NCBI GenBank assembly: GCA_964019165.1
Contig: OZ025276.1
Span: 1,798,001-1,862,000, forward strand
DNA length: 64,000 bases
Direction of reading: 5' to 3'
Source: Mastigias papua
Taxonomy: Eukaryota > Cnidaria > Scyphozoa > Rhizostomeae > Mastigiidae
In this document: piece after piece, positions 21,895 to 32,832 of the stretch
Numbering within the stretch: the stretch's first letter is position 1
How the letters are laid out: every line of letters starts with the position of its first letter
Position numbers and translations under genes: made by a program
The notes under the pieces: generated by a model
Databases searched by the model: none
Seen by the model: the letters and a program-made list of their open reading frames with translations, nothing else
Told to the model about the DNA's origin: nothing

Positions 21895-24031
21895 ATGGCG
21901 TCGGAGATGGAGTCAACCGTAGAATGGACTAACGAGAAAGAGGACGAGCTTGTGGAGTTATGGCAAGAAAGGCCATGCTTGTACTTGATTAGTTCCCCAG
22001 AATACGCGGATCACGTGAAGAAATCCATAGCTGTGAGAGAGATTGCAGATGTGCTGAGATTGGCAGGTTTGTGACTATTATTTACTTACTACTTTAGGCC
22101 AGTTCCTTGACTTGTAATGAAAGCAGCATATACCCAGTGTCTGTGATGCCCACTTGAGATTAACCTACTTTCATGTATGTTTTAGAAGTACAAGTGAATA
22201 AACGGATCAAATCTCTGAGGTCTCAATACATCCAGGCAAGGAAGCCCTTAGCAAGTGGCAGCCGATCAAAGCAAACTAAGAAAAATGCATGGCTTATGGA
22301 AAGACTTCAATTTCTGGAAAATACCATTGGCTGTAGACCATCTACTTCAAACTTACAGGTTCTTAAAACTGAAAATAAATAAGTATCTTCATATCTTGTG
22401 GCATTGCAATGTTCTGGCTTGCCATGGAACTGCACCAGCATTTGAGTTAAAATACAACTTTAACATAGATCTTTGGTTTTTGGCACAAAGTGGGGCATTT
22501 TTTATTCTAGTTGCCTGCATGTTTTCCAGTGACGTGGTTTTTCTCCAAGCTCCAAGAATTAAGCCGTAATTATCATCTTCATAGTCTAGATCTGTTGCTG
22601 GTGCATATCCTCTCTGATTGTCAATCAGAAAAGTGTGCAAGACACACACAGCAAGCACAACTGTTGTAGCTTTACATGGATTCAAATTAATTCTTGTCAG
22701 CAATACCCTGAACCTATTTGCTAATATGCCAAAGGCATTTTCCACAACTCTTCTTGCACATGATATCCTGTAGTTGAAGATTTGTTGGGTTTGCTCAAGA
22801 TTTCTGTGTGGAAATGGCTTCATCAGGTCCTTCCGCAATGGGAATGCATCATCTCCAATTATGTGGTATTCACAGGGTTGACTTGTTCCCTGCAATATTT
22901 CTGCCTTGGGGAATCCTGCTGTTTTATTGTCCATGATATTCTTGAGGTCAGATTTATCAAAAATCCCTGCATCTCCTTCCCTGCCACTGGAGCCTACATC
23001 AACATACAGAAATCTATAATCAGCATCAACTAATGCTAAAAGCACTATGCTAAAAAAGCCTTTGTAGTTGAAGTACTCAGATCCAGAATTGTCTGGCTGA
23101 GAAATTGCTACATGTTTCCCATCCAATGAACCCAAACAGAAAGGATAATTCCACTTGTTTTCAAACTGTATGCTGACATTTGTCCATTCCTCTGGAGTAC
23201 TTGGAGTCTAAAAAACATTGATTGGCAATGCCACAGGAGACTATTGATAGTACATTTTCTGGTCATAGCTAGTTAATAAAGTTTTAATGCATGTATAAAC
23301 ATGATGGATGGAATAGATCTTATTCATTATTCATGGGTCCGTGTTTTTTAGCTTCTTTCAATATGTTTCAAGAATGGCTTTGAAAATCCGCTTTACACTA
23401 AGCAAAACATGCTACTTTGTATATGAGACCTATTGAAGTGTAGATACAGAATGCTGTTGTAGATGGTGAGACCCAGGGCTGTATTTCTGACAATGAAGAT
23501 GCATTAGACGATGAGATGCAAGCCAAGGACAAAGCAATAGCAAAGAGCTCCATAATACTCCCAGGGAGTGCAAGAAAATCAATAAACAGAAAGGGGACAG
23601 AGGAGGTAGACATTTTGAGATCTATTGCAAAATCTTTGGATTCTGGTGATGCCAGTGAAAGTACCATGTCCATCTCAGATGATGAAAGCAAATCTTTTGG
23701 CAAGTATGTCAGTCAAGCCCTATCTGGGATGGATCAAAGGAACAGGATGATTGCAAGTAACAGGAGTAAGAATGTTATTTTTCCGGTTCAAATTAGTGCT
23801 ATCCAGCAACCACATGCTGGTGGGAGCATTCTGCAAACTCAGTCAAACTTCTTCACTGATGTGATGAACAACCCTGGACTCTGTCTCATTACCTTTAACT
23901 ATTTGCTTTTTAAGACATTGTATATTGCTGAACATGTTTCTAGTATAATATTTGATGCTGTCCTTTCTCCAACTCTGTATGCAAATGACAAAGGTTGGAA
24001 TGATTCACCTGCGAAAATATACAGAACTTAG
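21895..24031 (+). CDS. Myb/MADF-type partner protein of Harbinger E (multi-exon)
   Basis: Exon 1 (ATG at about 21895, MASEMESTVEWTNEKEDE) opens a MADF-like domain: LVELWQERPCLYLI, REIADVL. A second exon (about 22184-22358) continues VQVNKRIKSLRSQYIQARK. A third (about 23447-24031) encodes a spacer and FGKYVSQALSGMDQRNRMIA. That segment is the same C-terminal motif as in the element H partner. Splice positions are plausible (acceptor TTTTAG near 22183, donor GTTCTT near 22359, acceptor TGTAG near 23446) but unproven. It probably binds DNA and escorts the nuclease, by analogy with the family. Confidence 0.6.
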
Positions 24032-24540
24032 CTCATAGAGTTATCCTGTAACATAGGCATTCCTTGCCCAGCAGTAAATTGTTTGTAAAAATGAGCTGGC
24101 CCCTTTAGCTGAAAGCAGGTTTTTATTGTAGATCATTTTTTGTAGCTAGATCCTTACACAAGCCAAGCAAAGATCATTAAGAATAAGCAACAGTACTGCT
24201 TCACTTAAGCTATACATATACATTTGGGTTGGGAAGTATGAAATAGAGCAAAAAGATAAGACAGTTTACCTGTTGCTAAACATCCCAATGTTATTGCTAA
24301 TCTTTCTGCAGGTTGGATTGACTTTCTCATGTTTGTATCTTGCTTTTTTATGGCTGGCTTTATGTAATTCAAACTAATAGTAAACTTCTCTTCATCCAAT
24401 CTAAAATACTGGTGATAAGCCTCTTTATCTTCACTTGCCAGTTCATGTACGAGATTATTGAACACTCCACGCTCTTGTCTTTCACCTATCCAACCCTGTA
24501 CCCATTTTCTTCTTTTCTTCGAACGGCGCCTTTAATGCGT
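22389..24540 (-). pseudogene. HARBI1-like nuclease of Harbinger E
   Basis: An N-terminal exon (about 24270-24540) encodes VFNNLVHELASEDKEAYHQY and AERLAITLGCLATG, ending at a GTAAAC donor. The catalytic exon (22389-23217, acceptor TTTTTTAG) gives FCLGSLDGKHVAI (first Asp), YFNYKGFFSIVLLALVDADY, HIIGDDAFPLRKDLMKPF (second Asp), YRISCARRVVENAFGIL (Glu) and the ending AGAVPWQ. The stretch that normally joins LATG to TPSTPEEW was not found between the two, so an exon is missing or unrecognised. The catalytic exon has no stop. Confidence 0.75.
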
Positions 24541-24780
24541 AGGGAAAGGGCTACAGCAAGGCCAGCAAGTAGCGTTTTTTTCTTCGAGTACGAGAGTGGA
24601 GCCATCTTGCTTCAACAAAAATCGCTCGTGTGCACCTGCGTCAAAGACAAGTGTGCTTGTGTCCGAAACACAGAAGTTGCCCGTGTGCGTGTCTTTCAAA
24701 GACAAATGTTGCTGTGTTTCAAACACAAAAGTTGCTCGTGTGCGGCAGCCTTTAGAGAAGAAGTGTTATATAGCAGTTAC

Positions 24781-24990
24781 CTTGAAATCTCGTTCATAGC
24801 AGTCGTCTTCAAAATGCTGAGAGCAGGTGTAAAAGCTCTTGTCTTTCGGTAGTTCACCAGCTCTTCTTATATTAGTTAACCACCTTTGCCTTAATTGCTT
24901 GTCAAGACCTTCACCTGGTATTTGGTGGAACCTCAGCTCTTTGTTTTGGCTTGAGCAATTTGCACAACCAAAAGCAGCACAGTTTGGCAT
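24781..24990 (-). pseudogene. THAP-domain first exon of the Kolobok transposase
   Basis: MPNCAAFGCANCSSQNKELR opens a THAP domain of normal length (about 70 residues). It has the C2CH zinc ligands Cys4, Cys9, Cys56 and His59, the RFHQIP motif, Trp37 and HFEDDCYERD. THAP domains bind the transposon ends. A splice donor (GTAACT on the minus strand) follows at 24780. The exon itself is intact, but the downstream exons lie 6 kb away and are decayed. It sits 330 bp inside the right end of the element, as expected for a 5' exon. Confidence 0.88.
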
Positions 24991-26012
24991 TTTGTCAGCT
25001 TATGTTAAAATGTTTATTTTTAATTCAGATTAAGCATGCATCTTATTGAGCTCGCAAACCTAGATTAAAGTAATCGTCAATAGCACCCTCACTATGTCTT
25101 AAAATGATTCAGTGTCTTTTGAATATGATGACGTCAGTGCAACACCAACCTTCTACTTCCGAAAAGTTGCAAATGGAGGCCTAGCACGAGGTCAATTTTG
25201 ACGTGAAACAAGTTGGAATATCAGCAGAACTACGAAAGTGGAAGGTAAAATAGTTCAGATCTTGGGGTTTTTGCGACATTCTCTACAACATATCAAATTT
25301 TAGTTTTGGACCAAACTTCCCCTCTAAGGAGCAAATATCCTCTGAGCATTGGTCTCTAACTGATCAACTATAGGTGAAAATTTAAAGAAAATGGGGGGGG
25401 GGAATCTTTGGCCTAGAATCAAACATGATGATGTGAGACCTTCACCAATTTGATATTCATATGTTAGAGGTCTTGAATTTAGTGTGCATTCTATTTCTGT
25501 AAAGATTGTAGATAGTTCATCAGCTGTCAATCTATTGTTCCCCAATACATTCCATAAGCACCCCTTCACACTCCTGATTGTGTGTTCAAATGTGCCCTCT
25601 GCCCAGGGGCACCAGGACATGCTAAACATCCATCAGATTCTGTGGCCTTCCATGTAATCTGCAACGTCATTGTCTGCAGAACAGCTGATCAGAGGTTTTA
25701 CTGTCACCTTACAGGTTTTGGCATTATGACTTAATGAGGGAGTACCCCTCTTATACGCAAAGAGTCTTAATGCATTAAGGTAGGTTGATATGCTTAAATC
25801 ATAGATAGGCCGAAGGTGGATACCTCTCGTTACACAGCTAGTAGAAAGTGCAATGTAAAATCTGGACAGGCTTCCTCTGGCCCCTCTACAATACAGAGGT
25901 CCAGCAAAATCAATGCCTATCTTGCTACAGGGCAGTGACTCATTCAACGCAAAAGTCTGGCAATGGAACAACAGTGGGAGGAATAAATAGTTTACCCGCT
26001 AACGTCAACCAT

Positions 26013-27345
26013 ATATAGTGTAGTTACTGTTCGAAGACTGAGACACGAGTTACTAACGTTGAAGATCTAGAGTACCAAAGTATTTGGAGCCTGCTAGGGC
26101 ATCCAATAGGTCATCTACCCTAGGAAGTGGATGAGCATCTTTATTCGTGACACTATTCACCTTTCTATAGTCTACACAGAACCAAAATGTCCCATCTATT
26201 TTGTGAATAAAACTATAGGTGATGCCCAAGGGCTAGAGCTTGGGTGTATTACTCCTTGCTGAGGCATCCCTTCTACTTGGGCTTTGGTTTCATTCCAGTA
26301 AGCATAGGGTAAATGGAATAGACATGCTACAGATATGCTACCATCAGAAAAAGGGCAAAACAGCCCTATAGTCTGACCAACATGCAATTGGAGGTCAACA
26401 TTAGAGGTGTTCATTAATCTAACAGGAACATTTCTACTTTCTGACCAACAGACTGTATATGCTGCCGATATACTACAGGCTAAGGCTGAATCCAACTTTG
26501 GAGTAATCGTACCACATTGCTCTTTACTACTTTTAGGAGTAATACCATGCACTACACTTTCAGTTCTACCTGGAATGCAAATGTTGTCTTGAACTGAAAC
26601 AGAAACTGGCCCCCTTGTGTTTGATTGCACCATTACGCAGTTGGGAGCAGGCTCAACATTGCTGGTATCATTCCCAGTAGAGTTGGTGTCAGCAGAAGGA
26701 GACCCTAACCATGGAATAGGACACATTGGGGTTGATCCATTAGTGCCCTCAAAACAGTAAGTACCATTGCCTAAGAAAGACAACTGTAACCCATTAGTGG
26801 TTAAAAAATCTGACCGTATGATTGGCAATGTGGCCTCCCTTCTTGATGCATTAGAGTTCATCACATAGTTATTGGCTCATTGATCATGTTTGTGGCCCCA
26901 TCTGGGACAAAGAGAGCAATTTGGGTCCCAAGGACATCCTCTCTCAAATGTGGCCCAGCTGGTTCTAATGAAAACAGCGAAATGTGGAGAACGAATGCTT
27001 TTACTTTGGAGAAAGTCTTTGGTCCTCATTTGGCCAAAGGCGTCGGTGTTCACCTTCTGCAAAGTAGTGCTCACAGGCAACCACATTGCATAATGCCCAT
27101 CAAAGCTGGGTGGCAAGGTGGTCATAGGTGTCTTTGTGCTCAGCAGCCAGGTAAAAGTAGTGGGATGAAAAAAAGAAAGGCAGGTAATGTCTTCGGTCTC
27201 TCATCCTCGTCCCACGCATTGGTGGCAGCACAGCACTCAGATCTATGAAGCCACACAGCAAAATCCCCAGTTTCAAATGCCTCAGGCACGACAGAAATGG
27301 TGGTGGACATCTCTGGATCTCAGGTCTAACTCTGTCACCAAAATG
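26013..27345 (-). pseudogene. Gypsy remnant G3: reverse-transcriptase start with LTR pieces
   Basis: The minus strand encodes WNETKAQVEGMPQQGVIHPS, SSPWASPIVLFTK and, after a stop, CVDYRKVNSVTNKDAHPLPR. This is the beginning of a Gypsy reverse transcriptase, ending abruptly near 26070. Upstream (26640-27125) is unassigned pol or gag-like sequence. At 27345, minus strand, AACAGTAACCATTTTGGTGACAG looks like an LTR end plus primer site. The same LTR-end sequence (CAGTCTTCGAACAGTAAC) recurs at about 26015-26045 beyond the RT fragment, as expected for the other LTR. Most of pol is deleted. Confidence 0.65.
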
Positions 27346-28238
27346 GTTACTGTTGGAAGACTGAGATGCGAAAGGATAGATGATTGTGTGTCTATATGTC
27401 TGCACTCAACCTCTCACTTCTATAGACTGACTAATGTTTTTTACTTCTATAGCATATAAGGTATACAGGAAAATGCTCAATATATATCCATTCATTTAGG
27501 GAAAGGGACTATATTGCTCTACACATATGATACACTCTGATAACAGCTTTTCACATGTTGCCTGCCCTTTGTCACCAAAAACAATAACTCTGCTACGATG
27601 GTATTCACTTTACAATGGTGCACCTTGCTATTCCACTCAATTACTATGAGTTTAGTGAGTCTGCTATCCTTTCACAATATAATGGGGTTCTTAGCACTCA
27701 ACTCTAACACTGGAAATGCGAATCTGCCCCTATGCACTACAATACCTAGTTGATCTTTATGCTTCTTATAATCAGAGTTCTCCTGCACACCTTTCTGTGC
27801 ACATTTGACCCATTCCATCTCAGCTTTCTCACTTTCATCCACACTTAATCTTCCACATTTATTTCATTCTTGGCTAACTTTTTCTTCAAACTGTTGACAA
27901 ATCTCTGGGTATAAGCAGTAACCATTAAGAGTTACCTAGTGTGCGATATCTTTCTATATCACTTATGTGACTAAGTAGTATAGGTTATTCCACTGTTGTC
28001 ATCAACACTTCTTCTCTTTTTCCTTCCTCTTTCATGTCATTGGGTTCATCATCAAATATACAATGTGGTCAGCTACCCATGCCTTCCTAAATGCTGATTT
28101 GCATCCAGTGCTTTTTGCCATGCACACAATGTTTTGTGACTGACTGCATGGATGAGCATGCATACAGACGTCTTTATGTGAGCTGAGTTGAAGCGCAAGA
28201 TCACACAGGACAGTAGACGTTCTTCCTACTGTTTGCAA
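27346..28238. other. Non-coding, probable Gypsy LTR and leader
   Basis: The left part follows directly on a primer-site-like CTGTCACCAAAATGG and probably is the 5' LTR of remnant G3 (minus orientation). A similar TTTGTCACCAAAAAC lies at about 27568-27582. No protein-coding gene is recognisable in the rest. Confidence 0.4.
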
Positions 28239-29293
28239 TCAAGCATGTGACAAGGATTCGTCATCACCTGCAAAACTATGGGAAACTCCACAGAATGGGG
28301 GCTGCTGAGTTCTTTGTGGAACATCCCAGCAATAACGGGGCACGTGACCTACACGGTTACATGCATTACAAATGGGCCACCCATCGCTGGTGTTGATATT
28401 TCTACTCCTAGGAAAAGTGTTTGTTGCTTTGACATTAGGTTGATTATTTCCATGGTTACTTCTTCGCGCCTCTTGTCTAAAACCTGTCTGAATGGAAGCT
28501 ATTATCTCATGTCTCGGACCCTGGAAGTCACCGGAAGGATTAGCAGCTTGAGACGGTGTTACAAATGTATTGTTTGCACTTAGGGCATCTAACTGGGCAA
28601 CATCCTGATGGGGAGTTTTGTTTGCAAGGGAAAACAGGAGATTTACTTGGCCTTCAAGCTCTTTTATGCGCTGTTCCTGAGCTGGTACCGATGGAGGTGC
28701 TAGAGGAAAAGTATGAGCACTGGTCTTCGACACTGAATCACGTAAACGTGCAAGGTTTTCCGCCTCGGCAAATGCTTTTGGTTGGTTGAGGAGTATGTGA
28801 GTTTTAATAGCATGATTTAGACCGTTCACAAAAATGTTCATCATATCTTTATCGGACAAAGAAAGATGCTGAGATTTCTTAATGATGTCTTATGTATACA
28901 GAGCAAGCGGTTCGTTTTGACCCTGTTTTCGAGAGTACAACTCTTGTCAAAAGAACAATTCCAGATTCTGAGATCCAAATCACTTTTCCAGTTCTCTGAC
29001 TAATTCATTAAAATTGAAAGTTGTCTCATTAGGCACAGTTTGAAACCAAGCCGACGCAGAACCTCCTAAGAGCAAGGACAAAGCATTAAACTTCTTAGAG
29101 CTGGACCATCCATAACATTTGGAGTAGCGCTTGAACTGTAGAAGCCACTCATTTATATCTTCCGTTGGAAACCTGTTAAACAATTTGGGCTTAAAGAGAC
29201 TAGCTTGGGAAGTACCTTCAAAGCTGCTTGCATGGCTGACATTTTATTTTGCACTTCAAAGACTAATGGCTACTGAGCTTGGTCAAGCGACAT
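28239..29293 (-). pseudogene. Gypsy gag with zinc knuckle
   Basis: The start MSLDQAQ is at 29293, followed at once by a stop. A Retrotrans_gag-type core follows, FNRFPTEDINEWLLQFKRYS and GSASAWFQTVPNETTFNF (28980-29183). After a frame change there are DKDMMNIFVNGLNHAIKTHI and LARLRDSVSK, then a linker with EQRIKELEGQVNLLFSLANK, and finally a CCHC knuckle, CNACNRVGHVPRYC. It may be the gag of the same Gypsy family as G3, but the LTR-like sequence between them leaves this open. No protease or polymerase is attached. Confidence 0.75.
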
Positions 29294-30110
29294 TTTGACT
29301 TAATACTTGTATGAAACTACAGTTTCAAACAGTACGTGTGTCTGCAGGATTGCGTGTGATGATGCAATCGAAAGCAATCAGACTTGGAAAGATATAAACT
29401 GTAAGTCTTAAACCAATTTGTAGCTTTCTGTAGATATTACACACGGTTCCTGATGAATTACATGACTTTTCTTTTAAAATTCTCTATTTTCTACTCACAC
29501 GGTCTGTTCCCTTCTCTTCGGGTGTGTCACCTAACAAAATTTGAAACACAGTTTACTTCTCTACATATACGGCAATATCGGCATAAAAACTATACAAATT
29601 GTCTATAACCATTCGATTTCTTCAGCTTTTCTTCTCACATGGGGTACCACTTCTTATGCCTATCTTTTATGAAGGGGGTCAACTGTGAGTTCTTTAGGGC
29701 AACAATTTCTTAAAAGTCTGTATGATAGTTCAACATTCTATTTACGAACAAGAATAAAACTTATGACCTGAAGCCTTGATACAGGAACCTATCAGCAAGG
29801 ACCTTCTCTTGACTTGAATGAGCCAATCTTGATGTGCCCTATGCTATACTATCAGAGTTGTCTAAACAATAATACCAGCTTCACAGAATGTCTACTTCTC
29901 TCACCAAAAAGACTCTTAACTACCTCTAAAACTACCCCTTTCATAACTCACAGCTAATATATTACGAAATGAACTAAAAATATGAATTAACAGTAAATTG
30001 TCTAATCTGTTTATTCTTACGGGTTTCTGGTGCAATTATTCCACCAGCAGTTGCCATTTACTTTTTGACATAGGTATAACGTCATTCTTCAATATGTCCA
30101 AACTAGCGAT
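29294..30110. other. No recognisable feature
   Basis: AT-rich sequence without an open frame above about 60 codons that resembles a protein. It may be the leader or LTR of the gag fragment to its left. Confidence 0.3.
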
Positions 30111-30111
30111 G

Positions 30112-30345
30112 AGCCTCCTTTTCGTAACAGTATTCTAAGCATATATCTGATTTACCACATCTCTGTTGCCTCTATTTTCTTCTTTATCTGTTTCAGGATT
30201 GTCCATGCTTCAGATCCACATGTAGGAACGGGTTCACCATAACATTGTAGTATTCTTTTTCTTATTTGTTAGTTATTGATATTCTTGGATTGGTTGAAAA
30301 GGTGTCCAAGTTCTTGAATGTAGCTTTAGCTTGGCCACATCTGAT
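30112..30345 (-). pseudogene. LINE reverse-transcriptase C-terminal scrap
   Basis: The minus strand reads TCGSEAWTILKQIKKKIEAT followed by EMW, a stop and RYMLRILLR. This is the post-RT motif also seen in the LINE at 60.5 kb (YGCEAWTIGREAARKINAFE, then TWCYLRILN). Only about 70 codons are recognisable and they include stops. This is a 5'-truncated, old LINE copy. Confidence 0.6.
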
Positions 30346-31820
30346 TATCTAATGAAATGGAGACCAGGTTAAAACAACATCAGTGGACAGATGATGAGCC
30401 ATAGAAAACAGTGCATGCTGCTAGAACTACTGCTACTACTAAGCGTGCAAGTAAGGAAAAAAGACTCAAGAGCCCTCTTTTATACAGATACCTATAGCTT
30501 GTGATAATAAGCGACAAAAAAACAACACGTTAATTGGTGGAGCTGTTGATGTTGATTGGTTAGAAATGTGTGTAAATTCTGAATGTCAATGCATTCTTGA
30601 TTAAATGCTGGTGCTTGTTGTGCGATTTGTGGACTGTTTTTTTTCTTGGTGTTATGAGAGGCATGTTATTGTTTTTTGTGCCGATTGATGTCTTGATGAC
30701 AGTGGTATCACTGTTTTCATTGTCACCCATCATAATCGTTGGTGCACATGGTGGCTCCATCTATGGCATGTGTACTATGTTTTTTGTGCAAGGATTGCTT
30801 GTTTGTTTGTTTGAGGTATATTAGTGGAACTTTCTTTGTTTTTTTTGGTGTTGCTTTTTTCACTTTTATCGAGGTGGGGGTGGTGGTATGTACTTAGTTT
30901 CTTTGTCGTTATCAGATTCATTGTCCTCACTACTCTCGCTACTGCTGCTGCTACTGTTGGGTGGTGGAGGTGGCTGTGGTCGTCGTAATGTGATGATAAT
31001 GCCGAAGACTTGTTATCCAGTGTTTATCCAGAATTTGTTTGGTAGAGGCAGCTCTATGGATTGATTTCATTTTTGTAGTGTGTTTTTGGTTCTGGCATGG
31101 ACATTCTTTTGTTCTGTTTTATCTGTAAGGGCTAACGTGCTAACTTATGATTTAATTTGCTTTGGGACAAACATTTGTGTTTGTATCCCTTTCAGACTTA
31201 TAGCTATAAAAGTGCTAGACAAGCTTCTTTTTGTGTGGATTGAAGATACAACAGTAAGAAGAGTCAGAGACCATTTTTGGTTCAAGTTTCACTGGGTTTT
31301 CATAAGAAATCCTATGTAATTTTGTCCACTTACGCTGGATGACATTTGTTGCTACGAGAATAAAATATAGTAAGTTTTCATTAGTTTATCACATATTTTC
31401 TACATAATTTACTTGTATATCTTAATATATTACATAAATAAATTGCATGATTGGTTTTTGGTATTAATATTATGGACAATTTTCGTATTCTATGCTGATA
31501 TTTCAATGTATTTAACTAATTTTTCCATTTACGATTATTTATAGTGAACATTGAATCTATTGCTGTCAATGCCAGCATTGTGGTTTTTGCATAGTATCTG
31601 CTGGGTTGGATTGATTCTTTGTACCTCTATCTGTAGCAGATCTTGCTGTGAAGCTACAACTTCTTCCAGGCCTGCTCTTTGACATATTCACATAAGTTAT
31701 CAGAGTCATGAATTGTAAGTTTTCTCTAATTAAATTAGTGATAGTCCATTCAATATGTTCAGAAAATAATAAGTGCATTGTTTTAATGAATGTGAAAAGT
31801 CTGTTGGTACTACAGAACTT
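30346..31820. other. No recognisable gene; low-complexity stretch
   Basis: Plus-strand frames at 30597-30824 and 31080-31319 are hydrophobic but match nothing I know. At 30880-31000 a CAC/CTGCTG-rich stretch reads on the minus strand as proline-rich, then SSSSSSESSEDNESDNDKE, which resembles low-complexity coding sequence. It is short and has no start nearby. Confidence 0.3.
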
Positions 31821-31918
31821 CACTATAGCACGAAAAAGTGGGAACATTGCTTTAGCATACTAAGCGGGAACATTGCTAGTATGCTAAAGCAATGTTCCCG
31901 CTTTTTCGTGCTATAGTG
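31821..31918. repeat. Near-perfect inverted repeat, 42-bp arms
   Basis: The arms are 31821-31862 and 31877-31918, with one mismatch, around a 14-nt centre that repeats part of the arm (GCGGGAACATTGC). The outer sequence is CACTATAGCACGAAAAAG. A third copy of one arm is at 53037-53077. It looks like the two ends of a small transposon with almost nothing between them. No target duplication is visible. Confidence 0.85.
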
Positions 31919-31924
31919 ATGTTT

Positions 31925-32610
31925 AATTAATCCTACATGGTCACCCGTTTTGATATTCTATAAGTCATCAAAGTTATTTAAAGTTGTGTTAGTTATATCA
32001 TCCTGCCTACTACCTGCTCCTTCTCTAGAATTGAAAAATCCTTGAAACAATCTTGATCAAGTTTTGTCAGAAGTTCTTTGATCCTCTAGACCTCTGATCA
32101 AGCTGCTGTGGGCCAGTAATACTCCCACATTCTTGTCTCGAATGACCTGCTTGGATTCCTGACCTTGTGGCATGTGTAAACATCTGATGTCAATAACATT
32201 AAAAAGTTGTGCAGTGACAATGTGGCTTTAACAATACTACAAATAGTTTCCACCGTAGCATGAATTTTGAAATATATGAAACCTACTTGGCAGACTTACG
32301 AATGTATTCGTAATAACCTTACAAGCACGTGAAAGCCTATGGTTAAAAATGACCTTGGCTTGGCACAAACTGGTATCTGGATATCACTTCATCATGTATG
32401 TCTTTACAGTGAAGGCATCATCTCCTACAAAACCATAGGGATATTTCAAGCAACTTCCATTGAATTTCATGTAGTTGTCAGCAGGAATAGTTGGGAGATT
32501 GTTATCAATTGCATACTGCAGCTTACTATTGCTATAAACACTCTATAAACACCACCACTCTGTCTGCCACTATATCCAATATCAAAGAGTGTAAGTACAG
32601 TACAGGAGTT
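31925..32610 (-). pseudogene. HARBI1-like nuclease fragment
   Basis: In shifting minus-strand frames one can read TLFDIGYSGRQSGGV, a segment ending YGFVGDDAFTVKTY (second catalytic Asp, about 32400) and NHRLSRACKVI (where Glu is expected; here the position is not preserved). A C-terminal-like segment ends near 31930. The N-terminal half is missing: Harbinger C starts at 32693, and the missing half may have lain beyond it. Many stops. Confidence 0.6.
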
Positions 32611-32832
32611 GGGTCGAGACATTCTAGAAATGATGAGTCATGGATACAATGAAGACGAATGCATACAAGATGTAGAAGAGACTGAGGCAATAGTGAGTTT
32701 CCGATCGACATCGGAGGATGTATGTGAGGTCTGGAACTAGTGCCACCGTCCTACCGTCCTAAAAGGTAGTACTTGTGATTCCGATTGACAACGGGAACGA
32801 GAAGTTGGCGCGATTTTATAAGCCTTTGAAAC

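Larger units (their letters stand above)
21661..24753. mobile_element. HARBI1-type Harbinger element E in Kolobok intron
   Basis: Inverted ends are recognisable: GCCTGCCGTACACGAGCAAC (21664 on) and, on the minus strand from about 24750, GGCTGCCGCACACGAGCAAC. Both are followed by AACACAGCAACATTTGT and by further short subrepeats for about 100 bp. A 3-bp target duplication could not be settled. Inside, a plus-strand Myb/MADF gene and a minus-strand nuclease overlap in an interlocked way: an exon of each lies in the apparent intron of the other. Confidence 0.75.
15729..25323 (-). mobile_element. Kolobok DNA transposon (THAP/DDE) with nested insertions
   Basis: Terminal inverted repeats of roughly 200-230 bp begin AGGGGAAGTTCAGTCCAAAA at 15729 and end with a near-complement at 25323. 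The target is TTAA on the left (15725-15728) and CTAA on the right (25324-25327). TTAA targets, a THAP domain and the transposase core all fit Kolobok. Contents: a P2X7-like gene (+, 16095-16983) and the transposase (-, exons at 24781-24990 and 17200-18982). A small Gypsy (19243-20985) and Harbinger E (21661-24753) lie in what would be the large first intron. The stretches 18983-19242 and 20986-21660 look like plain intron. Confidence 0.88.
15344..25971 (-). pseudogene. BEL/Pao retrotransposon remnant BEL-3 (integrase and C-terminal domain), split by Kolobok
   Basis: The 5' piece, 25328-25971, contains the integrase: SKIGIDFAGPLYC (first Asp) and the segment GTFEHTIRSVKGCLWNVLGN, with LNSRPLTY. 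The 3' piece, 15344-15724, contains the BEL C-terminal domain (VALVHKDGEKRLIWKIEIV, LITGKDLEVRR). A 9.6-kb Kolobok element separates them. The frame is broken by several stops and by a run of ten or more G near 25390. Gag, protease and reverse transcriptase of this copy are not found; to the right of 25975 the sequence changes to a Gypsy remnant. Confidence 0.8.

Noticed and set aside
24340..24852. 170-codon plus-strand ORF
   Set aside because: It is antisense to the HARBI1 nuclease exon and crosses the inverted end of element E.
30597..30824. Hydrophobic ORF that could be a membrane protein
   Set aside because: It is T-rich sequence with low complexity, no homologous motif, and no supporting context.
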